Program-made: the position numbers and the translations under genes | In this document: positions 15,213 to 24,218 of the stretch, one piece after another | Position numbering within the stretch: position 1 is the stretch's first letter | Layout of the letters: each line of letters begins with the position of its first letter | The notes under the pieces: generated by a model | What the model saw: only the letters and a program-made list of their open reading frames with translations | Database searches by the model: none | Told to the model about the DNA's origin: nothing | Source of the DNA: Cytophagales bacterium | GTDB taxonomy: Bacteria > Bacteroidota > Bacteroidia > Cytophagales > Cyclobacteriaceae | Assembly: GCA_022360055.1 (NCBI GenBank) | Contig: JAKSDO010000013.1 | Coordinates: 1 to 32,960 of the forward strand | Direction of reading: 5' to 3' | Length of the DNA stretch: 32,960 nt

Positions 15213-15561
15213 CAATAATACCGTGCTGAGCTTTGCAAATCTCCGGGAGTATCACAAAATAATCTGTTACATAAAAGAATTCTAATGTCAAGTAAAAAAT
15301 ATTATTTCGAACGAAGTGAGAAATCTGGTTCAATCAACACCGGGCCACCACGAATAAGCCCGATCTCTCCTGACGTCGAGATGACAAGGTAGGCGCCTAC
15401 CGATGACGTGTTTTTATAATAATCTGTAAATCAAATAAATACACAAGATTACGTCATTCGAATTTGTGCGTTTTGTATAAAAAGTTAGGTCTCGAAAGGA
15501 CAAAAACGGCGTTTTATGATTAATTTAAGACTAGATAGACACTACGAATCCAGCTGAAAAG
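15213..15561. other. intergenic stretch with dispersed repeat
   Basis: No gene is visible. The centre is the second copy of the dispersed palindromic repeat (15288-15401). The remainder is AT-rich DNA leading to the membrane 4Fe-4S gene, without a promoter I can place confidently. Confidence 0.5.
15288..15401 (+). repeat. dispersed palindromic repeat, copy 2
   Basis: This is the reverse complement of 21-132, with a few substitutions. The two ends (TTTCGAACGAAGTGAGAAAT and GATCTCTCCTGACGTCGAGA) are imperfect inverted repeats. The 3' border is a perfect 14-base palindrome, GGTAGGCGCCTACC (15388-15401), which is degraded in copy 1. Confidence 0.8.
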
Positions 15562-17355
15562 ATGAATAATTACCTAAAGAAAACCGGTCTCTGGACATTT
15601 ATCCTTGGTTTTGGAGCTTTCATTGTCTCCCTGACCTTAAGCGACTACAGGTTAAGTAAAGAAATCATAAGCGAGCAGGGTACGGATGAAAAATATCAGC
15701 AATTGTCAATTGCCTCAACTGAAATGCACGATGTGGTTTATGACACAAATATCAGGTTCATAAGAGATCTGAAAAAAGCCATTGAAAAAGCCAATCATGC
15801 CATTATCGAAAAATATGCCATAGACCTTAAAATTGGAGATCAGCTCGCTGAAGCCTCGGGAAGCGGAGATCAATATATTTTCAAACAGGAGGTTATCGAT
15901 GAAATACTCCCGGCATCCGATGAGATTTTATCCGTGCAAAACAAAAGCTTAAAGGACTATACCGGATGGTTGGCGGGAAGGAGTTTTACAACCAAGAGCA
16001 AACTTGCCGATGAGTTAAAAACGGCTATTACGAGTATAAACCATGGTCTATCCTACCAGCGGGCTTTTGACAGCTACAGCGCTAAAAACCTGGTATTTGC
16101 AATTACTAAAGCTTCAAGCTCAGGAATGTTGAAGGGAAATCTGAACGCGTGGTTCTTCCTGAGCTTCGGGCTCGTGATCATCGGGGCTTTCGCCTATTTT
16201 TATGGGACTTATTCCAAAGTTCCGGCGGGCATCAAGAACAACCATATTTTTCTCGATGCCCTTACGAATAAAGGCTGGTTGGGTATTGCTTTGGGTACGT
16301 TTATGATTGCCTTCTACATTGTTCTTTATTTTTATCCCGAATATTTAACCAACTGGGTTTTGCTGGTTGACCCGGTCAGTTACAAACTCAACGGAGGGCC
16401 GGCAAGTCACTGGTTTTTATACGGTTTTATGTATACGACGGCAGTGTTTGTTATGGGGATCCGGATGATTCTTAAATACCGCCACAACGTGTATCAGATT
16501 ATTCGCACTGTTTCCGTTATTTTTTTTCAAACCGCCATTGCATTTATCCTTCCGGAAATTTTGGTAGCGCTCCATAAGCCGGGTTACGATTTCAAAAATA
16601 TCTGGCCACTCGATTATGATTTTTTCTATAGTTATAATTTAACTGCCCTGACGGAAAGCGGGATGCTTGGTTGGTTTATGTTGTTCTGGGGTATAGCGCT
16701 GATATTGATAGCGGTTCCCGTGATCACCTACTTCTATGGGAAAAGATGGTATTGCTCCTGGGTTTGCGGATGCGGGGGCCTGGCAGAGACTTTGGGGGAT
16801 CCGTTCAGACAACTATCCGATAAATCATTAAAAGCCTGGAAAATAGAACGCTGGATGATTCATGCAGTTTTGGTATATGCCGTAATCAATACATGTGCCG
16901 TGCTGTACACCTTCTTTACCGGAAGTTACTCGCTGCTGGGTATCGGCACCGAAAGCATAAAAACAAGCTACGGATTCTTGATAAGTTCCATGTTTGCCGG
17001 CGTAATCGGTACGGGATTCTATCCTCTGATGGGCAATCGTGTCTGGTGCCGGTTCGGATGCCCGCTGGCAGCGTATCTGGGTTTGGTCCAGCGCTTCAAA
17101 TCGCGATTCAGAATCACAACGAACGGCGGCCAGTGCATCTCTTGTGGCAACTGCTCCACCTATTGTGAAATGGGCATTGATGTACGATGGTACGCGCAGC
17201 GGGGTCAGAATATTGTCCGGTCTTCCTGCGTTGGATGCGGCATTTGCTCGGCTGTTTGCCCCAGGGGAGTGTTGAGGTTGGAGAATGGGCCGGAAAAGGA
17301 TCGGCTCAATGTCGCCAAACTTATTGGGAATGAGCGTATTCCCACCTCCAATTAA
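15562..17355 (+). CDS. polytopic membrane 4Fe-4S protein, NosR/NapH-like
   Basis: The 597-residue product begins with a membrane segment (about 10-27), followed by a soluble, probably periplasmic segment of about 160 residues. Then come about six to seven membrane helices (from about 195 to 495). Between helices lie the paired Cys motifs WYCSWVCGCGG and WCRFGCPLA that mark the NapH/NosR/CcoG group. The C-terminus carries two ferredoxin-type clusters, starting at Cys525 (CISCGNCSTYC) and Cys556 (CVGCGICSAVC followed by P). The family moves electrons between the quinone pool or cytoplasmic donors and periplasmic enzymes. No nos, nap or nir structural genes are nearby. The preceding flavoprotein could be its electron donor. 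The true acceptor is unknown. Confidence 0.85.
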   Translation: MNNYLKKTGLWTFILGFGAFIVSLTLSDYRLSKEIISEQGTDEKYQQLSIASTEMHDVVYDTNIRFIRDLKKAIEKANHAIIEKYAIDLKIGDQLAEASGSGDQYIFKQEVIDEILPASDEILSVQNKSLKDYTGWLAGRSFTTKSKLADELKTAITSINHGLSYQRAFDSYSAKNLVFAITKASSSGMLKGNLNAWFFLSFGLVIIGAFAYFYGTYSKVPAGIKNNHIFLDALTNKGWLGIALGTFMIAFYIVLYFYPEYLTNWVLLVDPVSYKLNGGPASHWFLYGFMYTTAVFVMGIRMILKYRHNVYQIIRTVSVIFFQTAIAFILPEILVALHKPGYDFKNIWPLDYDFFYSYNLTALTESGMLGWFMLFWGIALILIAVPVITYFYGKRWYCSWVCGCGGLAETLGDPFRQLSDKSLKAWKIERWMIHAVLVYAVINTCAVLYTFFTGSYSLLGIGTESIKTSYGFLISSMFAGVIGTGFYPLMGNRVWCRFGCPLAAYLGLVQRFKSRFRITTNGGQCISCGNCSTYCEMGIDVRWYAQRGQNIVRSSCVGCGICSAVCPRGVLRLENGPEKDRLNVAKLIGNERIPTSN

Positions 17356-17431
17356 TCTCCTCTGATTTTTGAAAAGGATCCCATTTTTCACGTATACCGG
17401 ACGGTGGCCTGCAAATGGAGCTAAAACCGGA

Positions 17432-20080
17432 TTATACACCGATAGCCTCGGCGATCATCGATTTGGCTTTTGAAATCACATTTGATAATCCGCGAATGTC
17501 TTTCCCCCCTGCCGTGGCAAAAAACGGCTGGCCACCTCCGCCGCCTTTGATTTCTTTAGCTAATTCACGAACCATTGCTCCGGCATTAAGACCGTATTTT
17601 GAAACAAGGGCATCCGAGATCATGATAGCGATCTGCGGCTTATCCCCGATCTCTGCGGCCAATACCATAAATAGATCATCGACTTCGTTTTTCAATTCAA
17701 AGGCGATCTTCTTCAATGTGTCGGCATTGGGCAATTTAACCAAATCAACAATCTCGGTAATTCCATTGCTTTTGTTTGCCCCTTGGATCAATCCTATTTT
17801 TACATTCCCTGCCTGTTCCAACTGCATCTTGTCGATTTGCCTGGAAAGCTCGGCCTTTTCATCCAGCGTTCCTTCAACGATCTTCAACAAATCTTTGGGA
17901 TTATTAAACAAGGCCTTTATCTGATGAAGGACTTTTAGATTTGAGCTCACATATGCTTCGGCCTCATCGGCCGTAATAGCTTCAATCCTTCGAACTCCGG
18001 CAGCAATCGAACTTTCGGAGATAATCTTAAAAAGTCCGATTTTCCCGGTCATCGGCACATGAGTCCCACCGCACAACTCCACGGAATACTCCGGGTCGAA
18101 CGTAATCACCCGGACAAAATCTCCATATTTTTCTCCAAAAAGAGCCATCGCTCCAATTGATTTGGCCCGATCAATCGGAATGTTCCTTTTTTCATCCAGG
18201 GGAATATTCTCCCTTATTCTGCGATTTACAATTTGCTCGATCTGTTCCATTTCTTCGTCGGTAACTTTCGAGAAATGAGAAAAATCGAACCGCAGAATTT
18301 TGGCATTCACCAGGGATCCGCGTTGTTGTACATGATCCCCAAGTACTTCTCGCAGCGCAGCCTGTAAAAGATGGGTGGCACTATGGTTGTTTTCAGTTAA
18401 TCTCCTTTTCTTCTCATCTACGACACAACGGTAAACGGCATGTATATCGGAAGGTAATTTTTCCGCATATTGAATTATAAGGTCATTTTCTTTTTGAGTA
18501 TCCAGGATGAATACCTTTTCGCCTCCCGCTTCAATGTACCCTGTATCTCCGACCTGTCCCCCGCTTTCCGCATAAAAAGGCGTCTTTTCCAATACGATCT
18601 GGTAGATGTTTTTTTTCTTCTCTTTTATTTGGCGGTACCTAAGAATCCTGGAATCGGTTACAAGCGTTTCATAACCCGTAAAAACTACTTCTGCGGAATC
18701 ATCCAAAACAATCCAATCTCCTTTCTCCTGCGCCGCGTCGGACTTTGATCTGTTTTTCTGCTCGGCCATTCGCGCATCAAATTGTTCCATGTTGACGTCG
18801 GCATTGCGCTCTCGCGCCAAAAGCTGAGTTAAATCAATAGGGAAGCCATAGGTATCTAACAGCTTAAACGCGACATCTCCGGAAATAATTGGTGTATTTC
18901 CATTGGATTCTTTTCGAGCTGCATCAAATGTCTCATTAAATATCTTAAGTCCATTTTCCAGCGTTCTCAGAAAAGACGTCTCCTCCTCTTTTATCACTTT
19001 GGAGATGAATTCAAGTTGTTCCCGCAGTTCCGGAAATACGCGATCAAATTGTTTTGCCAGGACGGGCAACAATTTGTACATAAACGGTTCGGTAAAATTG
19101 AGATAATTGAATCCGTATCTTACCGCTCTTCGCAAAATCCTTCTTATCACATAACCGGCTCCCGTATTTGAGGGAAGCTGGCCGTCGGCAATGGTAAATG
19201 CTACCGCCCGTATATGGTCTACAATCACACGTATCGCCACATCGGTATCTTCATGCCGGCCATATTTTATTCCGGACATGTCGGCAATAAAATCGATCAG
19301 AGGCGTAAATACATCCGTATCGTAATTTGACATTTTGCCCTGTATCGCCATCACCAGTCTCTCAAAACCCATTCCTGTGTCCACATGCTTTTCAGGAAGA
19401 TTTTCTAATGCGCCGTTAGCCTTACGGTTAAACTGAATAAAGACCAGGTTCCAGATCTCGATGACCTGCGGGTGATCCGCATTCACCAATTCCTTTCCGG
19501 GTTTTTTAGCTACTTCAGAATCGGGTCGCAAATCGATATGAAGCTCTGAACAGGGACCGCAGGGGCCCGTATCCCCCATCTCCCAGAAATTGTCCTTCTT
19601 GGAACCATAAAGAATTTTATCTTCGGGCAATATTTCCTTCCAGAAGCCGTAAGCTTCATCATCTGTTTCAAGTCCTTCACTTTTATCACCGCCAAATACC
19701 GTGGCATAAAGTCGATCCCCGGGCAGCCCGTACACTTCGGTCAACAGTTCCCATGCCCATGCAATTGCTTCCTTTTTGAAATAATCTCCAAAAGACCAAT
19801 TGCCCAACATCTCAAACATGGTATGATGATAGGTATCAATACCTACTTCCTCCAAATCATTGTGTTTTCCGGATACGCGCAAGCATTTTTGAGTATCCGC
19901 AATTCTTTTAATTTTCGCCCTTTTATTACCTAAAAAAAAGTCCTTAAATTGATTCATACCGGCATTGGTAAACATTAATGTCGGATCATCCTTTACCACC
20001 AAAGGTGCTGAAACCACAATTTGGTGGTCTTTTTCTTTAAAAAATGATAAAAATTTCGCTCTAATCTCTCCTGCGTCCAT
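17432..20080 (-). CDS. alaS: alanyl-tRNA synthetase
   Basis: The 882-residue class II synthetase is full length (E. coli 876). The N-terminal catalytic core includes FTNAGMNQFKDFFLG, the HTMFEMLGNWSFGDYF segment and GDTGPCGPCSE. The middle editing domain holds the zinc and catalytic HxxxH as HSATH, plus CGGTH. The C-terminal C-Ala domain ends with the glycine-rich GGGGGQPFFATAGG. It charges tRNA-Ala and clears mischarged Ser/Gly. It is divergent from the M23 peptidase gene, an arrangement I have seen repeatedly in Bacteroidota, and its promoter appears to overlap the peptidase leader. Confidence 0.98.
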   Translation of the reverse strand: MDAGEIRAKFLSFFKEKDHQIVVSAPLVVKDDPTLMFTNAGMNQFKDFFLGNKRAKIKRIADTQKCLRVSGKHNDLEEVGIDTYHHTMFEMLGNWSFGDYFKKEAIAWAWELLTEVYGLPGDRLYATVFGGDKSEGLETDDEAYGFWKEILPEDKILYGSKKDNFWEMGDTGPCGPCSELHIDLRPDSEVAKKPGKELVNADHPQVIEIWNLVFIQFNRKANGALENLPEKHVDTGMGFERLVMAIQGKMSNYDTDVFTPLIDFIADMSGIKYGRHEDTDVAIRVIVDHIRAVAFTIADGQLPSNTGAGYVIRRILRRAVRYGFNYLNFTEPFMYKLLPVLAKQFDRVFPELREQLEFISKVIKEEETSFLRTLENGLKIFNETFDAARKESNGNTPIISGDVAFKLLDTYGFPIDLTQLLARERNADVNMEQFDARMAEQKNRSKSDAAQEKGDWIVLDDSAEVVFTGYETLVTDSRILRYRQIKEKKKNIYQIVLEKTPFYAESGGQVGDTGYIEAGGEKVFILDTQKENDLIIQYAEKLPSDIHAVYRCVVDEKKRRLTENNHSATHLLQAALREVLGDHVQQRGSLVNAKILRFDFSHFSKVTDEEMEQIEQIVNRRIRENIPLDEKRNIPIDRAKSIGAMALFGEKYGDFVRVITFDPEYSVELCGGTHVPMTGKIGLFKIISESSIAAGVRRIEAITADEAEAYVSSNLKVLHQIKALFNNPKDLLKIVEGTLDEKAELSRQIDKMQLEQAGNVKIGLIQGANKSNGITEIVDLVKLPNADTLKKIAFELKNEVDDLFMVLAAEIGDKPQIAIMISDALVSKYGLNAGAMVRELAKEIKGGGGGQPFFATAGGKDIRGLSNVISKAKSMIAEAIGV

Positions 20081-20184
20081 CGATGAATTAATTAGTATTT
20101 AAGGGCTGTTTTTGTCATTTTCATCAAAATATTTATAACTTGCGTTCTGCTAGAACCTAACTTTTTAGCGGTTAATTCTTTATT

Positions 20185-20214
20185 TTGAAAAAACACCGCA
20201 AAATTATAAGTTTT
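20185..20214 (+). promoter_or_regulatory. candidate promoter of M23 peptidase gene
   Basis: TTG (20185-20187), 19 bases, then TAAGTTTT (20207-20214), one base off TAnnTTTG. It would yield a leader of only about 10 nt. It is interleaved with the alaS promoter, so the two may compete for polymerase. Confidence 0.35.
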
Positions 20215-20231
20215 TACCACAGTATATACAA
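20199..20231 (-). promoter_or_regulatory. candidate alaS promoter
   Basis: On the minus strand TTG (20229-20231) is followed by TAATTTTG (20199-20206), matching TAnnTTTG. The 22-base spacing is slightly long. It would give a leader of about 110 nt for alaS. It overlaps the divergent promoter candidate for the M23 gene. Confidence 0.4.
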
Positions 20232-21205
20232 TGGCCAGAATAAAATATTATTACGATACAGAAACATGTAAATACGAGCGGATTAAGGTATCCAAATGGG
20301 ATATTTTTCTTAATTCGTTGGGAATATTTACATTATCTTTGGTATTGGCTATCGTCATTCTGTTTATATCCTCAACTTATTTCGAAAGTCCGCAGGTATC
20401 CCTGTTGAAAAAAGAGAATGAGGAACTTCTTATCTATTACGATGAAATGCAAAAAGATCTCTCGCAGATGGAAAGTATGCTGGGAGCGTTGCAGGAACGA
20501 GACGACAATATCTATCGCGTGATATTTGAAGCGGACCCCATACCTTCGACCATCCGCCAGGCCGGGGTGGGCGGCACAGACCGTTACAGAGCCCTGAGGG
20601 AGGAAAAGCTGGAAAGAGAAGATCTTGTGATCAGTACCTTTGAGCATATCGATAAGCTGAGAAAGCAAATGTATATCCAGACCAAGTCGTACGATGATAT
20701 TCTTCAAATGGCCAAAAACAAAACCGATATGCTGGCCTGCATTCCATCGATCCAACCCATTCCAAATAAGGACTTAAAGCGATTGGCTTCCGGATATGGT
20801 ATGAGAATGCACCCGATTTTGAAATATAGAAGAATGCATGCGGGCTGTGATTTCTCTGCGCCTCAGGGGACACCAATTTTCGCTACGGGAAACGGCAAAG
20901 TGATTCGGGCGAGGTACGATAAAACTTCCGGCAATATGGTTAAAATTGATCATGGGTACGGATATGTCACAAAATATCTTCACATGAGTAAATTTGCCGT
21001 AAAAGAAGGCCAAAAAGTAAAAAGAGGCGAAGTTATAGGCTATGTTGGGAATACTGGTCTTTCCAAAGCTCCTCATTGTCATTATGAAGTTTGGAAAGAT
21101 AATAAACATATTAATCCGGTCAATTATTTTTATAATGATGTAACTGATGAAGAATTTGACAAGCTGCTTGAATTGGCATCTCGTGAAAATGAATCATTAG
21201 GTTAG
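20231..21205 (+). CDS. M23 (LytM-type) membrane-anchored peptidoglycan endopeptidase
   Basis: The 324-residue product has a short basic N-terminus, one membrane anchor (about residues 27-49) and a coiled-coil region (about 55-100, LLKKENEELLIYYDEMQKDL). The C-terminal LytM/M23 domain covers about 185-300. Zinc-binding residues are visible: His and Asp in MHAGCDFS, and the catalytic and ligand His pair in PHCHYEV. GYVTKYLHMS is also typical. The active domain would be periplasmic and either cut peptide cross-links or, like EnvC/NlpD, regulate an amidase. Because the zinc ligands are intact, direct hydrolysis is likely. It heads a run of plus-strand genes reaching dprA. Confidence 0.93.
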   Translation: MARIKYYYDTETCKYERIKVSKWDIFLNSLGIFTLSLVLAIVILFISSTYFESPQVSLLKKENEELLIYYDEMQKDLSQMESMLGALQERDDNIYRVIFEADPIPSTIRQAGVGGTDRYRALREEKLEREDLVISTFEHIDKLRKQMYIQTKSYDDILQMAKNKTDMLACIPSIQPIPNKDLKRLASGYGMRMHPILKYRRMHAGCDFSAPQGTPIFATGNGKVIRARYDKTSGNMVKIDHGYGYVTKYLHMSKFAVKEGQKVKRGEVIGYVGNTGLSKAPHCHYEVWKDNKHINPVNYFYNDVTDEEFDKLLELASRENESLG

Positions 21206-21221
21206 CATATTTTTTAATCGG

Positions 21222-21239
21222 GAGCCGCTAAGCCGGCTC
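21222..21239. other. small GC-rich hairpin between genes
   Basis: GAGCCG (21222-21227) pairs with CGGCTC (21234-21239) over a 6-base loop, 17 bases after the M23 stop codon. It has no following T-run on the plus strand, so it is more likely an mRNA-stability or attenuation hairpin than a terminator. Confidence 0.3.
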
Positions 21240-21266
21240 GGCATAACTAAGCATTAAAACCTATTC

Positions 21267-21638
21267 ATGAATAGCTGGTCAAAACATGTATTTACGACTG
21301 TACTTGCGATGCCATTTTTAACTTGCAATGTGCCTCAAAATTCCGGCCGTATACATCACAAGAAACACCGGCTCGATTCTTTGCCTACTACCATAATCAA
21401 ACCCTCCATTTATCGGCGGGATTCTGTTCTATCGATTGATACGACATCCGGGATTCCCGAGAATAACCCGGTACCTTTTAACGGAAATCTTGAATTCAAG
21501 GGGAAAGGATCTGCTAATTTTAACGCAGTTTCCAACAGTTTCTTAAATATTCGGCATTTACCTGACATGAATTTTCCGGATAAAGAATTAGCTGTTGTCG
21601 ACTTTGGAAATATTAATTATCTTAACCAAGAATTTTAA
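21267..21638 (+). CDS. hypothetical exported protein
   Basis: The 123-residue product starts with a short hydrophobic segment (VFTTVLAMPFLTCNV), a weak signal peptide; the Cys at about residue 20 could be a lipoprotein site, but the lipobox is poor. The remainder is polar, Pro/Asn/Ser-rich and probably unstructured, with no motif I recognise. It lies 61 bases after the M23 gene and only 3 bases before merR, so it belongs to the same operon. Low-complexity composition and lack of a known family make its boundaries less certain than those of its neighbours. Confidence 0.6.
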   Translation: MNSWSKHVFTTVLAMPFLTCNVPQNSGRIHHKKHRLDSLPTTIIKPSIYRRDSVLSIDTTSGIPENNPVPFNGNLEFKGKGSANFNAVSNSFLNIRHLPDMNFPDKELAVVDFGNINYLNQEF

Positions 21639-21641
21639 GCT

Positions 21642-21980
21642 ATGCCATACAAAGAAAAAGTCATAGAGAAAAAGTATTTTTCGATCGGCGAGGTAGCCGA
21701 AATGCTTGATGTAGCCACTTCCTTAATTAGATTCTGGGAAAGCGAATTTGATATAATAAAGCCCAAAAAAAACCGAAAAGGCAACAGACAATTTACCAAG
21801 GAAGACATCGACCACGTAAAACTCATATATCACCTGGTAAAAGAGAAAGGATATACGCTTCAGGGCGCAAAAGATCTTCTGAAAAACGGCAACGATACCT
21901 TAAAAGAGAAAATCGAGATCATAGATAGCTTAAAAAAAATCAAAAACTTCCTCAAAGAGATCCGTGCAAAGTTTGCATAA
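21642..21980 (+). CDS. short MerR-family transcriptional regulator
   Basis: The 112-residue product has an N-terminal winged helix-turn-helix of MerR type (KYFSIGEVAEMLDVATSLIRFWESEF, read here as YFSIGEVAEMLDV plus SLIRFWESEF). A NRKGNRQFTKEDIDHVKLI wing follows, then a short dimerisation helix. It lacks an effector domain and any Cys cluster, so it is not a metal sensor. It starts 3 bases after the preceding stop codon. Many Bacteroidota carry this short MerR protein next to an M23 peptidase, which suggests a shared envelope-related role; the target genes are unknown. Confidence 0.9.
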   Translation: MPYKEKVIEKKYFSIGEVAEMLDVATSLIRFWESEFDIIKPKKNRKGNRQFTKEDIDHVKLIYHLVKEKGYTLQGAKDLLKNGNDTLKEKIEIIDSLKKIKNFLKEIRAKFA

Positions 21981-21996
21981 TTAACCAATCCATTAC

Positions 21997-23106
21997 ATGG
22001 ATGATGAAAAATTATATCAGGTAGCCTTAAGTATGGTTCCCGGGATTGGAGATGTTACCGCCAAAACCCTTCTAAGTCACTGTGGATCTGTGAAAGAAAT
22101 CTTTACAAAAAATAAGAACAATCTCGCCAAAATACCTGGGATCGGACCGGTCAACTCAGACAAAATCAAATCTTTCAAGAACTTCTCCGCCGCTGAACAA
22201 GAGATCGACAAATGTCAAAAACACGATATCGAAATATTATTCTTCACAGATAAAAAATACCCGAAAAAACTAAAACACGCCCCCGATTCTCCTGCGGTAT
22301 TATATTACAAAGGGGCTTCTGATTTAAATAATTACAAAACCGTAGCAATTGTCGGCACCCGAAAATCTACGGGATATGGCCGAAAATTTACAGAACAAAT
22401 TGTCGAACAACTGGCGGCTCACAATGCGCTCATCGTAAGCGGGTTGGCCTACGGCATCGACGTCAAAGCTCATAAAGCGGCCTTGAAATACGGGCTGGAA
22501 ACGATCGGTGTTATGGCGAGCGGCTTGGACATTATATACCCAAGCATGCACAGATCTATTGCCCTTGAAATGGTTCATCAAGGTGGATTGCTGACGGAAT
22601 TTAGAATCGGAGAGAAACCGGATGCGCATAATTTCCCTTCGAGAAACCGGATTATCGCTGGTATGAGCGATGTCACGATCGTTGTAGAAGCCGCTGCAAA
22701 GGGAGGCGCTCTAATTACCGCGGAAATTGCAAATTCCTATAACCGGGATGTATTCGCCCTGCCCGGCGATATTGGCAAAAACTTTTCCAACGGTTGCAAC
22801 AATTTAATAAAAAGCAATAAAGCGCATCTTCTCACCTCGGTTGAGGACATCGAATACATAATGAATTGGGAACCCATGTCTGATCCAATACCTGCAGACG
22901 ATCCGTCTTACGACTGTTCCAAATTTTCCCGTGAGGAGAAATCGGTCATTGACACGTTGAGGTCATCATCCCTTGACGGCATCTTGTTGGATGAATTGAG
23001 CTGGAGATCCCAAATCCCACTGAATAAACTTGCATCCGTTCTCTTAAATCTTGAATTTAACGGGATTGTAAAAACTATACCTGGGAAGAAATACAAACTT
23101 GCCTAG
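21997..23106 (+). CDS. dprA: DNA-processing protein DprA
   Basis: The 369-residue product has a helix-hairpin-helix N-terminus ([15 protein letters not shown] and [12 protein letters not shown]). The Rossmann-like DprA/Smf core carries [30 protein letters not shown], the [10 protein letters not shown] segment, [12 protein letters not shown] and ALPGDI. A winged-helix C-terminus (about 305-369) follows. DprA binds incoming single-stranded DNA in the cytoplasm and loads RecA during natural transformation. It follows merR by 16 bases and precedes the DnaJ-domain gene by 26 bases. The length is normal. Confidence 0.96.
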   Translation: MDDEKLYQVALSMVPGIGDVTAKTLLSHCGSVKEIFTKNKNNLAKIPGIGPVNSDKIKSFKNFSAAEQEIDKCQKHDIEILFFTDKKYPKKLKHAPDSPAVLYYKGASDLNNYKTVAIVGTRKSTGYGRKFTEQIVEQLAAHNALIVSGLAYGIDVKAHKAALKYGLETIGVMASGLDIIYPSMHRSIALEMVHQGGLLTEFRIGEKPDAHNFPSRNRIIAGMSDVTIVVEAAAKGGALITAEIANSYNRDVFALPGDIGKNFSNGCNNLIKSNKAHLLTSVEDIEYIMNWEPMSDPIPADDPSYDCSKFSREEKSVIDTLRSSSLDGILLDELSWRSQIPLNKLASVLLNLEFNGIVKTIPGKKYKLA

Positions 23107-23132
23107 ACCGTTTTACAGGAAAACAATATCGG

Positions 23133-24218
23133 ATGCCGGATTACTATGCGATTCTTGGAATTCATCAAAATGCCACCAGCGGGCAAATAAAAGTGGCGTA
23201 TCGCAGACTGGCCCTGCAATATCACCCGGATAAAAATCCGGAAAATCAACTGGCCGAAAAGCAATTTATCGAAATTACCGAAGCCTATGAAGTTCTATCC
23301 GATCCGATTAAAAGAGACAGGTATGACCTCGGCCTGGATTTTGACCTCAACGATGATTTCGATCTATACAGGGAAAGAAGAAGACCTCCGCCTCCCCACT
23401 TTTATTATAAATATAAACCGGAAAAAAAGGTCTACAGCCGACGGGATTACATGTACGCTACTGCAGCCGTTACGGCAATCCTAATCACTGCGGTCATATT
23501 TCCCATATATCTTTTGCAGATTACATCCGAAAAATACTTCAACAAAGCCGTCTCCCTGTATCTGGCCGGGAAGTATTATTCAGCTTTACACCATGTCGAT
23601 TTATCAATCAAAGACCTGAGCAGTACGAATGATGAGGCTTGTGCTCTGGCATCGGTAATACTCGTTCATAAGCTAAATAAATATGACTACGCCATTAAGT
23701 ATATCGACAAAGGGTTGGATTATGCTTCGGGAGATTCCCTTGAATCGGAATTTCATTACCTCAAGGGCATATGCTATGCCAAAACAGAAAAGCCTCAACT
23801 GGCTTTACTGGAATTCCGGCAGGTTCGGGAATCAAGTATTAATTACGACAGCAGTTTGTTCCGATCTGCCCTGATACTTACGTACCAGTCATCCGACCTC
23901 GATAGTGCGGAGCACTTACTGGATCAATTGATTACACGCAACGGGGAGAATTACGCCGCTCAATATTTCAAAGGGATTATCTTTGAAAAGAAAGAAGAAC
24001 ACCATAAAGCCTTTGAGATGTTTTCATACCTGGTGGGCAAATCTTTCAACCAGGCGGCCATCTACTATCATTTGGCGCGGTCCGAAATTAAACTCGATCT
24101 TTCCGATTCGGCGTGCGCTCACCTGAAAATAGCAAGTGATTTTAATTTAATGGAAGCCAAACAGCTTATGAATCTATACTGTAAGCAAGAATCGATTTTT
24201 ATGTCTCCCTACGACTAA
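23133..24218 (+). CDS. membrane DnaJ-domain protein with TPR repeats
   Basis: The 361-residue product starts with a complete J domain (residues 3-68) including the essential HPD in QYHPDKNP. A basic, Pro-rich linker is followed by one membrane helix (about 107-129, [20 protein letters not shown]) and tetratricopeptide-like repeats to the end (for example [15 protein letters not shown] and [15 protein letters not shown]). The J domain would sit in the cytoplasm to recruit DnaK, and the TPR part on the other face of the membrane. There is no Gly/Phe or zinc-finger region, so it is a specialised type III co-chaperone and not DnaJ itself. Its stop overlaps the metH stop by four bases (convergent). 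Confidence 0.9.
   Translation: MPDYYAILGIHQNATSGQIKVAYRRLALQYHPDKNPENQLAEKQFIEITEAYEVLSDPIKRDRYDLGLDFDLNDDFDLYRERRRPPPPHFYYKYKPEKKVYSRRDYMYATAAVTAILITAVIFPIYLLQITSEKYFNKAVSLYLAGKYYSALHHVDLSIKDLSSTNDEACALASVILVHKLNKYDYAIKYIDKGLDYASGDSLESEFHYLKGICYAKTEKPQLALLEFRQVRESSINYDSSLFRSALILTYQSSDLDSAEHLLDQLITRNGENYAAQYFKGIIFEKKEEHHKAFEMFSYLVGKSFNQAAIYYHLARSEIKLDLSDSACAHLKIASDFNLMEAKQLMNLYCKQESIFMSPYD

Noticed and set aside
24215-24218. Terminator between the convergent DnaJ-domain gene and metH
   Set aside because: The two stop codons overlap, and no stem with a T-run is visible close by on either strand.
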